Shown piece by piece: positions 35,057-46,378 of a DNA stretch of 64,000 bases. Position 1 is the first letter of the stretch. Each line of letters begins with the position of its first letter. This stretch comes from Cytobacillus citreus. GTDB taxonomy: Bacteria > Bacillota > Bacilli > Bacillales > Cytobacillaceae. The position numbers and the translations under genes are program-made. The stretch covers positions 221,239-285,238 of the forward strand of contig NZ_JAGYPM010000001.1 in the NCBI RefSeq assembly GCF_018343665.1, in the 5' to 3' direction. The notes below the pieces were generated by a model that saw only the letters and a program-made list of their open reading frames with translations, was not told where the DNA came from and did not search any database.

Positions 35057-35345
35057 TTGTACACGGATGGTGTACAAATAAATATAATAATTAGTAAATT
35101 CTAATAAGATTGATTTTTAACAAAAACTAGAATATTTTAAAAAATTCTTGAATTCGTAATCTTTCTGTAATAATATACAATTAAATAATCAATAAATTCC
35201 AATTAAGATAATATTTTATAATTTTGTTAAAAGATATTTTCGAATATTATTAAGGCTCTTTTCAGATTTAATAAGTAATAGATTCTGATATAAAAGCAGC
35301 AAATTGCGAAAATAGCCTTTATTTTTGAAATGAACGGAGGGCATT
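35057..35345 (+). other. Intergenic region upstream of appD
   Basis: 289 very AT-rich bases with no reading frame or repeat copy. It should contain the app promoter; many candidate -10 hexamers exist, so none is singled out. GAACGGAGGG ends the region as the appD ribosome binding site. Confidence 0.5.
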
Positions 35346-36329
35346 ATGACAGCATTATTAGAAGTAAAAAACTTAAAAACATATTTTAAGAAGAAGAAAG
35401 TAAATATTCCTGCCGTTGATGGTGTTGATTTGAAAATAAATAAGGGTGAAACAGTAGCACTTGTAGGGGAATCAGGTTCTGGAAAAAGTATAACCTCCCT
35501 CTCAATAATGCGTCTAATTCCCAGTCCGCCAGGGGAAATTGTAGACGGGGAAATTCTTTTCGACGGAAAAGACATTGTAAAGCTTACGGAAAATGATATG
35601 TGTAAAATCCGTGGAAATGATATATCGATGATTTTTCAAGAACCAATGACATCACTAAATCCTGTTTTGACGATAGGTGAGCAGATTATTGAAGTTCTTA
35701 TGTATCACCAAAAAATGTCAAAAAGCACAGCCAGAAATCGAGCAATCGAAATGCTTGAATTAGTAGGATTTTCTCGGGCGAAAGCGCTCATCGATGATTA
35801 TCCTCACCGTCTTTCAGGAGGTATGAGACAGCGCGTTATGATTGCGATTGCAATGAGCTGTAATCCAAAGCTGTTAATTGCTGATGAGCCAACTACTGCT
35901 CTGGATGTAACCATTCAAGCTCAAATACTAGATTTAATGAAAGATTTAAGTAAGAAATCTGATACATCCATCCTAATCATTACACATGACCTCGGTGTTG
36001 TTTCAGAAGTGGCTGATCGGGTTGTCGTCATGTATTGTGGCCAAGTAGTGGAGGAGGCATCAGTTGATGATTTATTTGATGAACCTCTGCATCCATATAC
36101 CACAGGATTAATGGGATCCATTCCATCACTCGATGGCGATGTGGAACGCCTCTATTCTATTGAAGGAACAGTCCCGCCACCTGAGCACTTCCCGGTAGGC
36201 TGCCGTTTCGCACCGCGCTGCCCGCATGCGTTTGATCGTTGTCGAAATGAAGACCCTTCATTAATTACAATAAAAGGATCACGATCAGTCCGCTGCTTTT
36301 TACACGGTGATAAGGAGGCAACATTATGA
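35346..36329 (+). CDS. appD: Oligopeptide ABC transporter ATPase AppD
   Basis: 327-residue ATP-binding subunit of a peptide importer. Walker [12 protein letters not shown] (about 41), Q-loop [10 protein letters not shown], signature [14 protein letters not shown] (about 158) and Walker [13 protein letters not shown] (about 180) are intact. The C-terminal oligopeptide extension carries four-Cys-type residues ([14 protein letters not shown] and a later C), as in iron-sulfur-binding OppD/DppD proteins. First gene of appD-F-A-B-C, overlapping appF by 4 bases. Confidence 0.95.
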   Translation: MTALLEVKNLKTYFKKKKVNIPAVDGVDLKINKGETVALVGESGSGKSITSLSIMRLIPSPPGEIVDGEILFDGKDIVKLTENDMCKIRGNDISMIFQEPMTSLNPVLTIGEQIIEVLMYHQKMSKSTARNRAIEMLELVGFSRAKALIDDYPHRLSGGMRQRVMIAIAMSCNPKLLIADEPTTALDVTIQAQILDLMKDLSKKSDTSILIITHDLGVVSEVADRVVVMYCGQVVEEASVDDLFDEPLHPYTTGLMGSIPSLDGDVERLYSIEGTVPPPEHFPVGCRFAPRCPHAFDRCRNEDPSLITIKGSRSVRCFLHGDKEATL

Positions 36330-37348
36330 GCGTAACAACAGCTGAAGGTATGAACGAGCAAGCATACAAAAAAGAATCAGACTATATATTAGAAGTGAAA
36401 GACTTAAAAAAACATTTCCCTATAAAAGCAGGCTTTTTACAGAAGACTGTTGGATCTATTAAAGCTGTTGATGGTTTAAGCTTTAACGTTAAAAGAGGAG
36501 AAACAATCGGGATCGTTGGTGAATCTGGTTGTGGAAAATCGACAGCTGGACGAACACTCATCCGGCTTTACGAACCAACTAGTGGAGAGATTATTTTTAA
36601 GGGTCGGAATATTGCGAAGATGAGTGAAGGTGAACTTCGCCGTTCAGTACGTAAAGACATTCAAATGATTTTCCAGGATCCATATGCCTCTCTTAATCCG
36701 AGGAAGACATTGAAAGCGATTTTAACCGAACCAATGATCACACATAGTTTATATAGGCCAAGAGAAAGGATGGAAAAGCTTAACGAACTACTTGAAAAAG
36801 TAGGGTTTAATCCATTATTCATTAATCGCTATCCTCACGAGTTTTCTGGTGGACAAAGACAAAGGATTGGAATAGCGCGTGCTCTGGCACTGAATCCAGA
36901 TTTAATTATCGCGGATGAGCCTGTTTCCGCACTTGATGTATCTATCCAGGCCCAAATTATTAACTTAATGGAAGATTTACAGGAGGATTTTAGATTAACC
37001 TATGTGTTTATCTCGCATGACTTAAGTGTTGTCCGTCATATTAGCGACAGGGTAGGGGTTATGTATTTAGGGAAAATGATGGAATTTGCCAGTAAAAAAG
37101 ATTTGTATGAAGATCCACTGCATCCGTATACGCAGGCTCTTATGTCCGCTGTACCTGTTCCAAAGAAAAAAGGGGTACAGGCTAGAGAAAGAATTATCTT
37201 AAAAGGGGACTTACCAAGCCCGGCAAATCCGCCTCAAGGGTGTGTCTTCCATACTCGTTGTCCTGCAGCAACGGAAATATGCAGTCAAATGGTTCCGGAA
37301 TATAAGGAATTAAAAAAGGATCATTTTGTTGCGTGTCATTTATATTAA
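36326..37348 (+). CDS. appF: Oligopeptide ABC transporter ATPase AppF
   Basis: 340-residue second ATPase of the App importer. Walker [13 protein letters not shown] (about 71), [11 protein letters not shown], signature [15 protein letters not shown] (about 174) and Walker [12 protein letters not shown] are intact. It has the C-terminal extension with HTRCP and later cysteines. Its start overlaps appD's stop (ATGA); AAGGAGGC precedes. It works as a heterodimer with AppD on the AppB/AppC pore. Confidence 0.95.
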   Translation: MSVTTAEGMNEQAYKKESDYILEVKDLKKHFPIKAGFLQKTVGSIKAVDGLSFNVKRGETIGIVGESGCGKSTAGRTLIRLYEPTSGEIIFKGRNIAKMSEGELRRSVRKDIQMIFQDPYASLNPRKTLKAILTEPMITHSLYRPRERMEKLNELLEKVGFNPLFINRYPHEFSGGQRQRIGIARALALNPDLIIADEPVSALDVSIQAQIINLMEDLQEDFRLTYVFISHDLSVVRHISDRVGVMYLGKMMEFASKKDLYEDPLHPYTQALMSAVPVPKKKGVQARERIILKGDLPSPANPPQGCVFHTRCPAATEICSQMVPEYKELKKDHFVACHLY

Positions 37349-37490
37349 CATTCTTTTATTAAATGCTCTTCATTTTTATGGAGAAAGGCATTTAGTATAT
37401 AAAAATCTTTGAAGGGGGGCGGTGAATTCAGTAGTACGTTCTCTGAAAAAAGGATTTTGATTTAACAAATAAACATAAGGGGGAAAATCA

Positions 37491-39161
37491 ATGAAAAAAC
37501 CAGCATGGTTACTATTGAGCTTAATGCTAGTATTATCAATGTTTTTAGCCGCATGTTCCGGCGGAGGAAAAACAAATACGACTGAATCACCAAAAGGAGA
37601 AACAAAAGGTACTGAAAAAGAAGAAACAAAAAATGAAGGTCCTGTACAAGGTGGAGATCTTGTAATCGGTTCAACTGGAGCACCAACTATGTTTAATCCT
37701 TTATATTCAAATGATGCTTCAAGCTCTGATATTGAAGATATGATTTTTAGTCAATTAATGGGTTCAGATATTGGACTTAATACTGTAAAAGAAGGCAATT
37801 TAGCAGAAACATATGAAGCTTCAGAAGATGGATTAGAATTTACAATTAAAATTGTTGAAAACGCAAAATTCCATGATGGCGAGCCATTAGATGCGGATGA
37901 CGTTGTATTTACTTACAACATTCCATTAAGCCCAGACTATGATGGTGTTCGTAAATCCTATTTCGAAAACATCGAAAAAGTAGAAAAAATTGATCAATAT
38001 ACAGTTAAATTTACGTTAAAGCAAGTAGATGCACAGTTCCCAGTTGTGAGCCTTGGATTTGGAATTCTTCCTGAACACATTTTAAAAGATGTACCGATTG
38101 CTGATTTGGGAGAACATGAATTTAATACAAAAAATCCTATTGGTTCTGGTCCATTTAAATTTTCTGAGTGGAAAGATGGCGAGTATGTAAAGGTCGTTGC
38201 TAATGATGATTATTTTGATGGTCGTCCATACTTAGATTCTGTTACTTACAAGCTAGTTCCAGATGCAAACGCAATCCTTGCTCAGCTGCAAGCAGGAGAC
38301 ATCGACTATTATGCTGGTATTCCACAGCCTGATGTTCCAACAGTAGAAAGCTATGCAGATGCTGCAGGCCTTCGCTTAGAATCAGGATTAGCACTTTCTT
38401 ACACTTATCTTGCATTTAACCAACGAGACGATAAGTTCAAGGATAAAAAAGTCCGCCAAGCGATAACACATGCAATTGACCGTAAAGCAATTGTTGAGCA
38501 TGTAATGGCTGGACTTGGCGAGGTTGCACATGTTCCAGAAAGTCCATTAAGCTGGGCTTACAATCCAGATGTGCCTAAATTTGAATACGATGTAGAAAAA
38601 GCGAAGAAAATGTTAGAAGAAGAAGGCTGGAAGCCTGGTGCTGACGGCATCCTTGAAAAAGATGGAAAGAAATTCTCTGTTGAAGTTAAAACAAACCAAG
38701 GAAACAAAGTGCGTGAAGATATCGTAGTTATTCTTCAAAAACAATTAAAAGAAGTTGGCATTGAAATTAAGCCGCAAATCGTTGAATTTAGTTCTTTAAT
38801 CGCTGATATCGATCCTGGTGTATGGAATTTCGAAGCTATCGTTTTAGGCTGGAGCTTAGGTATTGATCCAGATCCAAGTGGCATTTTCCATACGAAAGAA
38901 ATTGAAAAAGGTCTAAACTTTACTGGCTACTCAAATCCAGAAATTGATGTTCTAATGGATGAGCAGCTTAAAGAGCTTGACAAAAATAAGCGTAAAGAAA
39001 TGATTGGAAAAATCCAAGCGCTTCTTGCTGAAGATCAACCATATACATTCTTATACTATCCGAAAGAATTCCGTGCAATGCCTAAGAATCTAGAAGGCTA
39101 CGAATTCCATCCGAAAGCTCAAATGTACAATATCCACAAATGGTGGTTAAAGCCTGAATAA
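37491..39161 (+). CDS. appA: Oligopeptide-binding lipoprotein AppA
   Basis: 556-residue family 5 solute-binding lipoprotein. Signal peptide with lipobox LAAC (Cys22) followed by a Gly/Thr/Glu-rich linker (to about 50). The binding domain has FHDGEPLDADDVVFTYN, KKVRQAITHAIDRKAI and GWKPGADGILEKDGK, typical of Opp/App binding proteins. In B. subtilis App takes up longer peptides and can replace Opp in competence and sporulation signalling. AAGGGGGAAA precedes the ATG. A hairpin between appA and appB may give more binding protein than permease. Confidence 0.94.
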   Translation: MKKPAWLLLSLMLVLSMFLAACSGGGKTNTTESPKGETKGTEKEETKNEGPVQGGDLVIGSTGAPTMFNPLYSNDASSSDIEDMIFSQLMGSDIGLNTVKEGNLAETYEASEDGLEFTIKIVENAKFHDGEPLDADDVVFTYNIPLSPDYDGVRKSYFENIEKVEKIDQYTVKFTLKQVDAQFPVVSLGFGILPEHILKDVPIADLGEHEFNTKNPIGSGPFKFSEWKDGEYVKVVANDDYFDGRPYLDSVTYKLVPDANAILAQLQAGDIDYYAGIPQPDVPTVESYADAAGLRLESGLALSYTYLAFNQRDDKFKDKKVRQAITHAIDRKAIVEHVMAGLGEVAHVPESPLSWAYNPDVPKFEYDVEKAKKMLEEEGWKPGADGILEKDGKKFSVEVKTNQGNKVREDIVVILQKQLKEVGIEIKPQIVEFSSLIADIDPGVWNFEAIVLGWSLGIDPDPSGIFHTKEIEKGLNFTGYSNPEIDVLMDEQLKELDKNKRKEMIGKIQALLAEDQPYTFLYYPKEFRAMPKNLEGYEFHPKAQMYNIHKWWLKPE

Positions 39162-39176
39162 TGGATAATTAATCAT

Positions 39177-39217
39177 GAAAAAGTAAGGGATTGTTTACCC
39201 TTCCCTTACTTTTTTAT
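39177..39217 (+). terminator. Hairpin between appA and appB
   Basis: AAAAAGTAAGGGA / TCCCTTACTTTTT, with a 9-11-base loop and a T-rich 3' side. Placed after the binding-protein gene within the operon; it may act as a partial terminator or mRNA stabiliser. Confidence 0.72.
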
Positions 39218-39234
39218 TCTTAATATTCTTACAT

Positions 39235-39249
39235 TAATTTCTGAAAATT
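39235..39249 (+). promoter_or_regulatory. CodY-box-like sequence upstream of appB
   Basis: TAATTTCTGAAAATT agrees with the CodY consensus AATTTTCWGAAAATT at 13 of 15 positions. It lies 69 bases before appB, downstream of the appA hairpin. Peptide transporters are common CodY targets; binding here is inferred. Confidence 0.5.
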
Positions 39250-39317
39250 CTACAGGTTACTTTCTTATAGCCATGTATTTTAATATACGCAAAATTTATT
39301 GAGAGGGAGAATAGACG

Positions 39318-40268
39318 ATGGTCTCATACATTTTCAGACGAACACTAATGGCTATTCCCTTGTTGCTTGGAATTACCATATTATCCTTTGCCATTATTAA
39401 GGCAGCACCTGGGGGACCGGTTGCCATGCTAATGGACCCGAAAATGAAAGCATCGGATAGGGAGAAATTTGAAGAAAAATATGGGTTGAACGATCCCGTA
39501 TATGTTCAATACTTCAAATGGCTTGGAAATATGGCAAAAGGCGATTTTGGGGAGTCTTTAATTAAACGAGGAACCCCTGTAAGTGAGCTAATTCTAAATA
39601 GACTTCCCAATACTTTACTATTGATGACTGTTTCGTTTTTGCTGGCTGTTTTAATTGCAATTCCAATTGGAATTTATTCAGCGATGCGACCCTACTCGCC
39701 GCTTGATTATACGTTTACAGTTGGGTCATTTCTAGGGGTTGCAACACCAAACTTTTGGTTTGGCTTAATATTAATTATGTTTTTCTCAGTAACGCTAGGC
39801 TGGTTCCCAACAGGTGGAGTAGCGACATTGAATGCACCGTTTAGTCTATGGGATCGTATTCATCATTTAATTCTCCCGGCATTAGTTCTGGCGACAGCCG
39901 ATTTGGCAGCTTTAACACGCTATACGAGATCCTCGATGCTGGATGTTTTGAAGCAGGATTATATTCGTACAGCCAAGTCAAAAGGTTTTAAAGAGAAGAA
40001 AGTAGTAATAAAGCATGGAATTCGCAATGGAATGATTCCAATTATCACACTTTTTGGTTTAATGCTTCCATCCTTCATAGGAGGAGCAGCCATTACAGAA
40101 AAGGTTTTTGCATGGCCTGGTCTTGGTCAATTGTTTATTGATTCTGCGTTTCAGCGCGACTATCCAGTTATAATGGCGCTTACTGTGATTTCAGCTGTAT
40201 TTGTCGTCATTGGAAATTTACTTGCAGATATTTTATACGCGATTTTCGATCCGCGTATTGAATATTAA
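39318..40268 (+). CDS. appB: Oligopeptide ABC transporter permease AppB
   Basis: 316-residue BPD permease with about six membrane helices. N-terminal [21 protein letters not shown], then a periplasmic-side loop, and the EAA-type cytoplasmic loop [15 protein letters not shown] (about 218-232) that contacts the ATPases. The conserved C-terminus is [18 protein letters not shown] follows GAGAGGGAG. It pairs with AppC; 13-base gap. Confidence 0.95.
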   Translation: MVSYIFRRTLMAIPLLLGITILSFAIIKAAPGGPVAMLMDPKMKASDREKFEEKYGLNDPVYVQYFKWLGNMAKGDFGESLIKRGTPVSELILNRLPNTLLLMTVSFLLAVLIAIPIGIYSAMRPYSPLDYTFTVGSFLGVATPNFWFGLILIMFFSVTLGWFPTGGVATLNAPFSLWDRIHHLILPALVLATADLAALTRYTRSSMLDVLKQDYIRTAKSKGFKEKKVVIKHGIRNGMIPIITLFGLMLPSFIGGAAITEKVFAWPGLGQLFIDSAFQRDYPVIMALTVISAVFVVIGNLLADILYAIFDPRIEY

Positions 40269-40281
40269 GGAGGGGTTATTA

Positions 40282-41196
40282 GTGTCACAGATCAATATGG
40301 AAGTATCGCAAAAAGATTTACAACTTAACCCCAATTTAAAAAGCAAACCGGATACATTAACGAGAATATTTTTTCAGAAATTTACGAAAAACAAGCTAGC
40401 TGTAATAGGATCCATTGTATTATTTATTATCATCATGTCAGCAGTCCTTGCTCCTTGGATTGCGCCATATAAATTTGAGGATATTAATTTATTGGACAAG
40501 CTTAAACCGCCAAGCAAGGAGTATTGGCTTGGCACTGACCGTTACGGCAGGGATATTTTTACCCGACTTCTTTACGGCGGACGAATATCCTTACTTGTAG
40601 GTTTCTGTTCAGTTGCAGGTGCACTTATTATTGGGGTGAGTGTCGGGGCAGTAGCCGGATACTTCGGCGGAATCGTTGATGCGATTTTAATGAGATTAGT
40701 AGATATTGTTATTTCTATTCCAAGTATCTTTTTATTAATCACTGTCGTTACTATTTTTAAACCAAGTGTTGCTAATTTAATTCTTATATTTGCTTTAATA
40801 AGCTGGACATCTACCGCTCGTCTGGTGAGGGGGGAGTTTCTATCATTAAGAACGAGAGAGTTTGTGCTCGCATCGAAAACGATAGGGACGAAATCTTATA
40901 AAATTATCTTTAGTCATATTTTACCTAATGCAATGGGGCCAATCATTGTTTCAGCTACCTTGCTAGTTGGTTCAGTTATTCTATCAGAGGCGGCACTAAG
41001 TTATTTGGGACTAGGAATTCAACCTCCGACTCCAAGCTGGGGAAATATGCTTGAAGATGCTCAAAACTACACGGTTATGTTAAAAGCGCCTTGGTATCCA
41101 TTCTTCCCGGGATTACTTATTCTCCTAACAGTTTTATGCTTTAATTTTATCGGAGATGGACTTCGGGATGCGCTCGATCCAAAAACAATTGAATAA
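40282..41196 (+). CDS. appC: Oligopeptide ABC transporter permease AppC
   Basis: 304-residue second permease. One N-terminal helix (about 38-58), the [23 protein letters not shown] hallmark of OppC proteins beginning near residue 76, and the EAA loop [20 protein letters not shown] (about 194). C-terminus [14 protein letters not shown]. The GTG at 40282 follows AAGGAGGGG; the frame is open further upstream into appB, but that lacks a ribosome binding site. Last app gene. Confidence 0.94.
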   Translation: MSQINMEVSQKDLQLNPNLKSKPDTLTRIFFQKFTKNKLAVIGSIVLFIIIMSAVLAPWIAPYKFEDINLLDKLKPPSKEYWLGTDRYGRDIFTRLLYGGRISLLVGFCSVAGALIIGVSVGAVAGYFGGIVDAILMRLVDIVISIPSIFLLITVVTIFKPSVANLILIFALISWTSTARLVRGEFLSLRTREFVLASKTIGTKSYKIIFSHILPNAMGPIIVSATLLVGSVILSEAALSYLGLGIQPPTPSWGNMLEDAQNYTVMLKAPWYPFFPGLLILLTVLCFNFIGDGLRDALDPKTIE

Positions 41197-41336
41197 AAAT
41201 ATTTTAACAATTATCAAACGTGAAAAATAATTTTTATTAAAACTACCTGTGGGGTATGAGTTCAAAATTTTGATTCGTATTTAGGGATCATTTTCTGAAT
41301 CATGCAGCCGCAGTTTTTTTTTATTCTATAAAGCAT

Positions 41337-41475
41337 CTAGATAGAGAAATGTCTAGCTCCAGCACTTACCTACCCTCTACAATCATAAACCAATATTCCC
41401 CAAAAGTTAAAGTACACCTTTCCGTGAGACAAATATTGTGTTATCACAATGGTGAACAAAGGTGCTTGCGCTTTT
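41337..41475 (+). repeat. Dispersed repeat family A, copy 3
   Basis: Starts TAGATAGAGAAATGTCTAGCTCCAGC (41337) and ends AAAGGTGCTTGCGCTTTT. Its interior is unlike that of the other copies. It is joined directly to a family B copy at its right end. Lies in the 499-base gap between appC and yjbA. Confidence 0.7.
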
Positions 41476-41476
41476 C

Positions 41477-41612
41477 TTAGCTACTAGGAAAGTTTAAGTT
41501 TATTAAGGTACTAAAGTAAAGAGTGTTTTCAATTAAATTTCTGCTAATAAGATCGCATAAGAAAAACTAAGGCATTCGCCAAAAAGGGCTTGGCGAACGC
41601 CGAGTTTTCTAA
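41477..41612 (+). repeat. Dispersed repeat family B, copy 3
   Basis: 136-bp copy similar to those at 8188 and 10672, with about eight to ten differences. The end palindrome is CTTGGCGAACGCCGAG followed by TTTTCTAA. It directly abuts family A copy 3. Confidence 0.85.
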
Positions 41613-41695
41613 TTTCATCTCCTATTTAAGGAATAATTTTACTTCCCACTGCCCATACTGAGTGACAAATAGTTTGTTGAAGTGGGGGTTAAAAA

Positions 41696-42442
41696 ATGTT
41701 ATATCTTCATGATGTTTGGGTGAACTGGTTTGAAGGTGAAGAAAATGGATACAATGTTTGCCACTTTCATGAGTGGCGAAAGGATGATGGCGTAGAGCTG
41801 CTTGACCAGGTGCCGTTATTAAAAATTGATCCCATTTTATTTAATTACATTGAAAATGATTTATCGGAGCTGCCTCAACAACTTTTAGATGATATTTTTC
41901 AAAAGGCTTATTTAAGGAAAAATCATGAACGTGTTCAAATGGAGTATTGTTTCGTTGTTTCAGATGGGAAAGGAATACTTGCTGTTGATACTATTGGCTA
42001 TAATATTCCGATTCGAAAAAGCAGACTTATCCCACGCCAAGAGCAATTAGCCTATGAAATGCTAGAGAATCATGAAGCAGTTTACTATACATATAATGAC
42101 CAAAAGGGATTAAAGGATTTTCATATCTTAGCACCTGCACCAGAACTTATGCATGGTCTAACAAGAAAGGAAAGGCAGCTAAAACAATTAATGTTTATGG
42201 CGCTAGATCAATTGTATTCTTCGAAAAATGTCGCTGAAGTTCGATATTGGTACACAGAATGGAGTCCCGAATTTTATACGGAAATCCAACAGATGGATAT
42301 CGAGGAGGCTTGGCTCCAGCTTTTTGAAAAAAGCAAATATGGGTGGACAAGCAAACACGAACAATTTTGCGAAAATTTAATTAAGGGACAGCCATTCTTT
42401 GAGAAGCTATGGGAAATGGAACATGGCCCAAAAGTAAATTAA
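41696..42442 (+). CDS. yjbA: YjbA (UPF0736/DUF3603)
   Basis: 248-residue soluble protein matching Yjb[22 protein letters not shown]-type start, [18 protein letters not shown] near 43, [15 protein letters not shown] near 84, and the Trp-rich [11 protein letters not shown] near 182. Function unknown. ATG follows TGGGGGTT. Position between appC and trpS is as in B. subtilis. It is ended by its own hairpin. Confidence 0.88.
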   Translation: MLYLHDVWVNWFEGEENGYNVCHFHEWRKDDGVELLDQVPLLKIDPILFNYIENDLSELPQQLLDDIFQKAYLRKNHERVQMEYCFVVSDGKGILAVDTIGYNIPIRKSRLIPRQEQLAYEMLENHEAVYYTYNDQKGLKDFHILAPAPELMHGLTRKERQLKQLMFMALDQLYSSKNVAEVRYWYTEWSPEFYTEIQQMDIEEAWLQLFEKSKYGWTSKHEQFCENLIKGQPFFEKLWEMEHGPKVN

Positions 42443-42470
42443 AAAGGAGCGATTCCGCTCTTTTTTTTGC
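42441..42470 (+). terminator. Terminator of yjbA
   Basis: AAGGAGCG / CGCTCTTT (short loop ATTC), with a run of eight T residues directly after the yjbA stop. Confidence 0.8.
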
Positions 42471-42668
42471 TTGTGTTTTTATAAAATCTCGGCAGACGAC
42501 GTATAAATACTCCCAACATTCATTAATTCCTGTTAACTGAAGAGTGCATAACTATGGAATTTATGATGGTGCTGAATACTATCTATATCAAATTGCTGTA
42601 ACTTTACAAAAAAATCATAAATCAAATAAGATAAAACCTACAAATGGTTGTATTTTCCTTAATTAACC

Positions 42669-42701
42669 AAAAAATCTATCACAAATGTGATAGATTTTTT
42701 C
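42669..42701 (-). terminator. Terminator of trpS
   Basis: Perfect stem AAAAATCTATCAC / GTGATAGATTTTT with an AAAT loop, 10 bases after the trpS stop; symmetrical, so it can work on both strands. Confidence 0.85.
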
Positions 42702-42710
42702 ACTTTACAG

Positions 42711-43712
<1,002 letters not shown>

Positions 43713-43787
43713 TTAATTAAGAAAAGCGGACAGTCCCGATTATTGGCTTAGTCCAGAGAGTCCATTGTGCTCGGTGATAGACAAATT

Positions 43788-43998
43788 AAACGCAAAAAAG
43801 ACCATTCGTCCTAATAAATAGGGACGAATGGTCCGCGTTGCCACCCTAATTACTCAAAAAATGAGTCACTTTAGTTCCATGCAAAAGCCATGGACCCTCT
43901 ATAACGTAAGGGTACGTCTATAAACTAGATAGCTCAAAAGTCCATTCTATTTACCGGGTTATCTGTTCACACCACCCACAGACTCTCTTCAAACCTTA
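43788..43998 (-). ncRNA. T-box riboswitch controlling trpS
   Basis: Read on the - strand it has a Stem I region with a GAATGGAC segment (specifier UGG = Trp, 43942-43944). The T-box core AGGGTGGCAACGCGG (complement of 43833-43847) follows. A terminator stem GACCATTCGTCC / GGACGAATGGTC then ends in a T run (43794-43832). The UGG specifier agrees with the trpS gene downstream, so transcription should read through when tRNA-Trp is uncharged. Confidence 0.95.
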
Positions 43999-44109
43999 AG
44001 TAAATATACTACTCTTTATCTTAGCCATTTGTATTAATTTTATTAAATGTAATAATATAGTAACTTGGAGAAGAAATCAAGTGGGCTTACAGTTTAACAC
44101 CAAAAAAAT

Positions 44110-44124
44110 TATTTTCGGAAAATT
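44110..44124 (+). promoter_or_regulatory. CodY-box-like sequence between trpS and oppA
   Basis: TATTTTCGGAAAATT matches the CodY consensus at 13 of 15 positions. It lies far (about 515 bases) from the oppA start, and nearer the trpS leader promoter, so its target is unclear. Confidence 0.45.
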
Positions 44125-44348
44125 TAAATAAAGATTATTATTCTAATTTTGTAAAAAAAGTCGAAAAAAGGCGAATAAAAATATTTTTTTATTTGTCTAA
44201 AAACTCTTATTTCATAGGGGTTATTAGAAAAAGTGATTGCTAGATTGCGATAAAGCTTTTAAAACCTACTTGCATAAAAATTTTTTAGAAATTATAATAA
44301 ATCTAACAAACGAATTCTTTACGAAGTTGTGACAAATATTACAAAAAA

Positions 44349-44376
44349 TTTACAGTATTACTTTGAGGTGTATTAT
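44349..44376 (+). promoter_or_regulatory. Candidate oppA promoter
   Basis: TTTACA, 16 bases, TATTAT gives a plausible SigA promoter and a leader of about 255 bases before oppA. The 44125-44639 interval is otherwise AT-rich, without a gene; no riboswitch fold was recognised in the leader. Confidence 0.5.
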
Positions 44377-44639
44377 TATACTAGAAAAGCAGGTTGTAAA
44401 CTTTCATATAAAGATAGATTCATTTATATAATCTGATAAATTATCAGAATAGAACGGATAATCTTTCTTTTAAGAGAATATCAACTTTCTTTTTTTTAAT
44501 CTTATGCTTGTATGTCATTTTTTTACTCTTAATTGACAGACTATTTGAGCAATATACCCGAGGCGTACACTTGTGTTTGTATGGTGACAATTGTAAAGAA
44601 ACTGTTTGGGGCAAAAAATATACACAGGGGGTTGAAATC

Positions 44640-46286
44640 GTGAAGAAAAGATTGTCGATCTTTTTTAGCATGTTGTTAGTACTTAGCATGTTCCTTGCAG
44701 CTTGTGGCGGCAAAGACAATGCTAACAGCGGTGACAAAGGCGGAGATAAAGACAAAGGAAAGTCTGATGTACCGCAAGAATTACGAGTAAATATTAATAC
44801 TGAACCACCATCTTTACATCCAGGATTAGCGAAGGATGCTACTTCTGGAACAGTTCTTCGTCAAACCTTCGAAGGTTTAACACGTATTGAAGCTGATGGA
44901 AAGCCACATAAGGCTGCAGCAGAAGAAATCAAGGTTTCAGATGATCAAACAGTTTATACATTTACACTTCGTGATGCACAGTGGTCAAATGGTGATCCAG
45001 TTACTGCAAAAGACTTTGAATATGCTTGGAAATGGGCTTTAGATCCAAATAACCAATCTGAGTATGCATACCAACTTTATTATATTAAAGGTGGAGAAGC
45101 TGCAAACACTGGCAAAGGTTCATTGGATGATGTTGGAATTAAAGTTTTAGACGACAAAACACTTGAAGTTACACTTGAAAACCCAACTCCATTCTTCCTA
45201 GAGTTAACTGCTTTCTATACTTATCTTCCAATCAATAGCAAAGTTGCTGAAGCAAATAAAGAGTGGGCAAATGATGCTGGTGAAAACTACACTTCTAACG
45301 GACCTTTCGTAATGAAGGAATGGTCTCATAGTGATAAAATCGTCCTAGAAAAGAATGAAAAATACTGGGATGCTGATACAGTAAAATTAACTTCAATTGA
45401 AATGTTTATGATTAACGATCCAAACACAGAGTTATCAATGCTTGATAATGGCGAACTTGATTGGGCAGGTGCTCCATCAGGTGAATTACCACAAGACGCA
45501 ATGCAAGCTCTTAAAGATGAAGGTCGTTTAACAACTCAATCAATTGCTGGTATTTATAACTACAAATTCAACACAACTGTTGAGCCATTCAATAACGTAA
45601 ATATCCGTAAAGCATTTGCTCATGCAATTAACCGTCAAGAAATTATTGACAACGTGACTCAAGGTGAACAGCTTCCAGCCATGGCGATCGTACCTCCATC
45701 CATGTTCCCTGAGAGCGAAAAAGGCTATTTCCCTGATAACGATGTTGAAAAAGCACAAGAATATTTACAAAAAGGTTTAGAAGAAATGGGTCTTAAAGAT
45801 GTTTCTGAGCTTCCTCCTATTTCTCTTTCTTACAATACGTCTGAAGGACATCAAAAGATTGCACAAGCAATCCAAGATATGTGGAAAACAAATCTTGGTG
45901 TTGAAGTAACACTTGAAAACTCAGAATGGGCAGTATTTATCGACAAAATGCATTCACTTGATTATCAAGTTGGACGTATGGGTTGGTTAGGTGACTTTAA
46001 CGATCCTATTAACTTCCTTGAAATGTACCGTGATGCTGATGGCGGAAATAACGATACTGGATGGGAAAGCAAAGAGTTCCAAGACTTACTAGCTAAATCT
46101 TCTACTGAAGCTGATCCCGAAGCACGTCAACAAATCCTTAAAGATGCAGAGAAGGTATTAATGGAAGATATGCCAGTAATGCCAATCTACTTCTATACTC
46201 AAAACTGGGTAAAAGATGATAGCTTAAAAGATGTAGTTGTAACTGGTCTTGGTGATGTTCAATACAAATGGGCACATTTTGAATAA
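44640..46286 (+). CDS. oppA: Oligopeptide-binding lipoprotein OppA
   Basis: 548-residue family 5 solute-binding lipoprotein. Basic start MKKRLSIFFSMLLVLSMFL, lipobox LAAC, Gly/Asp/Lys-rich linker, then LRVNINTEPPSLHPGLAKD typical of OppA. Later WSNGDPVTAKDFEYAWKWA (about 103) and NIRKAFAHAINRQEI (about 321). It delivers short peptides, including signalling peptides for competence and sporulation in Bacillus. The GTG at 44640 follows CAGGGGGTTG; a frame open to 44508 has no signal-peptide sense. First gene of oppA-B-C-D-F. Confidence 0.95.
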   Translation: MKKRLSIFFSMLLVLSMFLAACGGKDNANSGDKGGDKDKGKSDVPQELRVNINTEPPSLHPGLAKDATSGTVLRQTFEGLTRIEADGKPHKAAAEEIKVSDDQTVYTFTLRDAQWSNGDPVTAKDFEYAWKWALDPNNQSEYAYQLYYIKGGEAANTGKGSLDDVGIKVLDDKTLEVTLENPTPFFLELTAFYTYLPINSKVAEANKEWANDAGENYTSNGPFVMKEWSHSDKIVLEKNEKYWDADTVKLTSIEMFMINDPNTELSMLDNGELDWAGAPSGELPQDAMQALKDEGRLTTQSIAGIYNYKFNTTVEPFNNVNIRKAFAHAINRQEIIDNVTQGEQLPAMAIVPPSMFPESEKGYFPDNDVEKAQEYLQKGLEEMGLKDVSELPPISLSYNTSEGHQKIAQAIQDMWKTNLGVEVTLENSEWAVFIDKMHSLDYQVGRMGWLGDFNDPINFLEMYRDADGGNNDTGWESKEFQDLLAKSSTEADPEARQQILKDAEKVLMEDMPVMPIYFYTQNWVKDDSLKDVVVTGLGDVQYKWAHFE

Positions 46287-46296
46287 GAAATCTTGA

Positions 46297-46342
46297 AGAC
46301 GAAAGGTATATAGGGGGCAGGCCCTCCTGTATACCTTCGTTT
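46297..46342 (+). terminator. Hairpin between oppA and oppB
   Basis: ACGAAAGGTATATAGGGGG / CCTCCTGTATACCTTCGT is a long, slightly imperfect stem, followed by TTCT. It likely stabilises oppA mRNA or partly ends transcription, giving more OppA than permease. Confidence 0.72.
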
Positions 46343-46378
46343 CTGCTTTAGAGATGTATTAATTGGAGGTGTTTGACA

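Noticed and set aside
35110-35135. CodY box upstream of appD (TATTTTAAAAAATTC)
   Set aside because: Lacks the central C-W-G and is indistinguishable from background AT-rich sequence.
37422-37460. 12-codon GTG frame behind GAAGGGGGGC before appA
   Set aside because: Spacing to the start is only 2-3 bases and the peptide has no informative features; more likely a chance frame in the leader.
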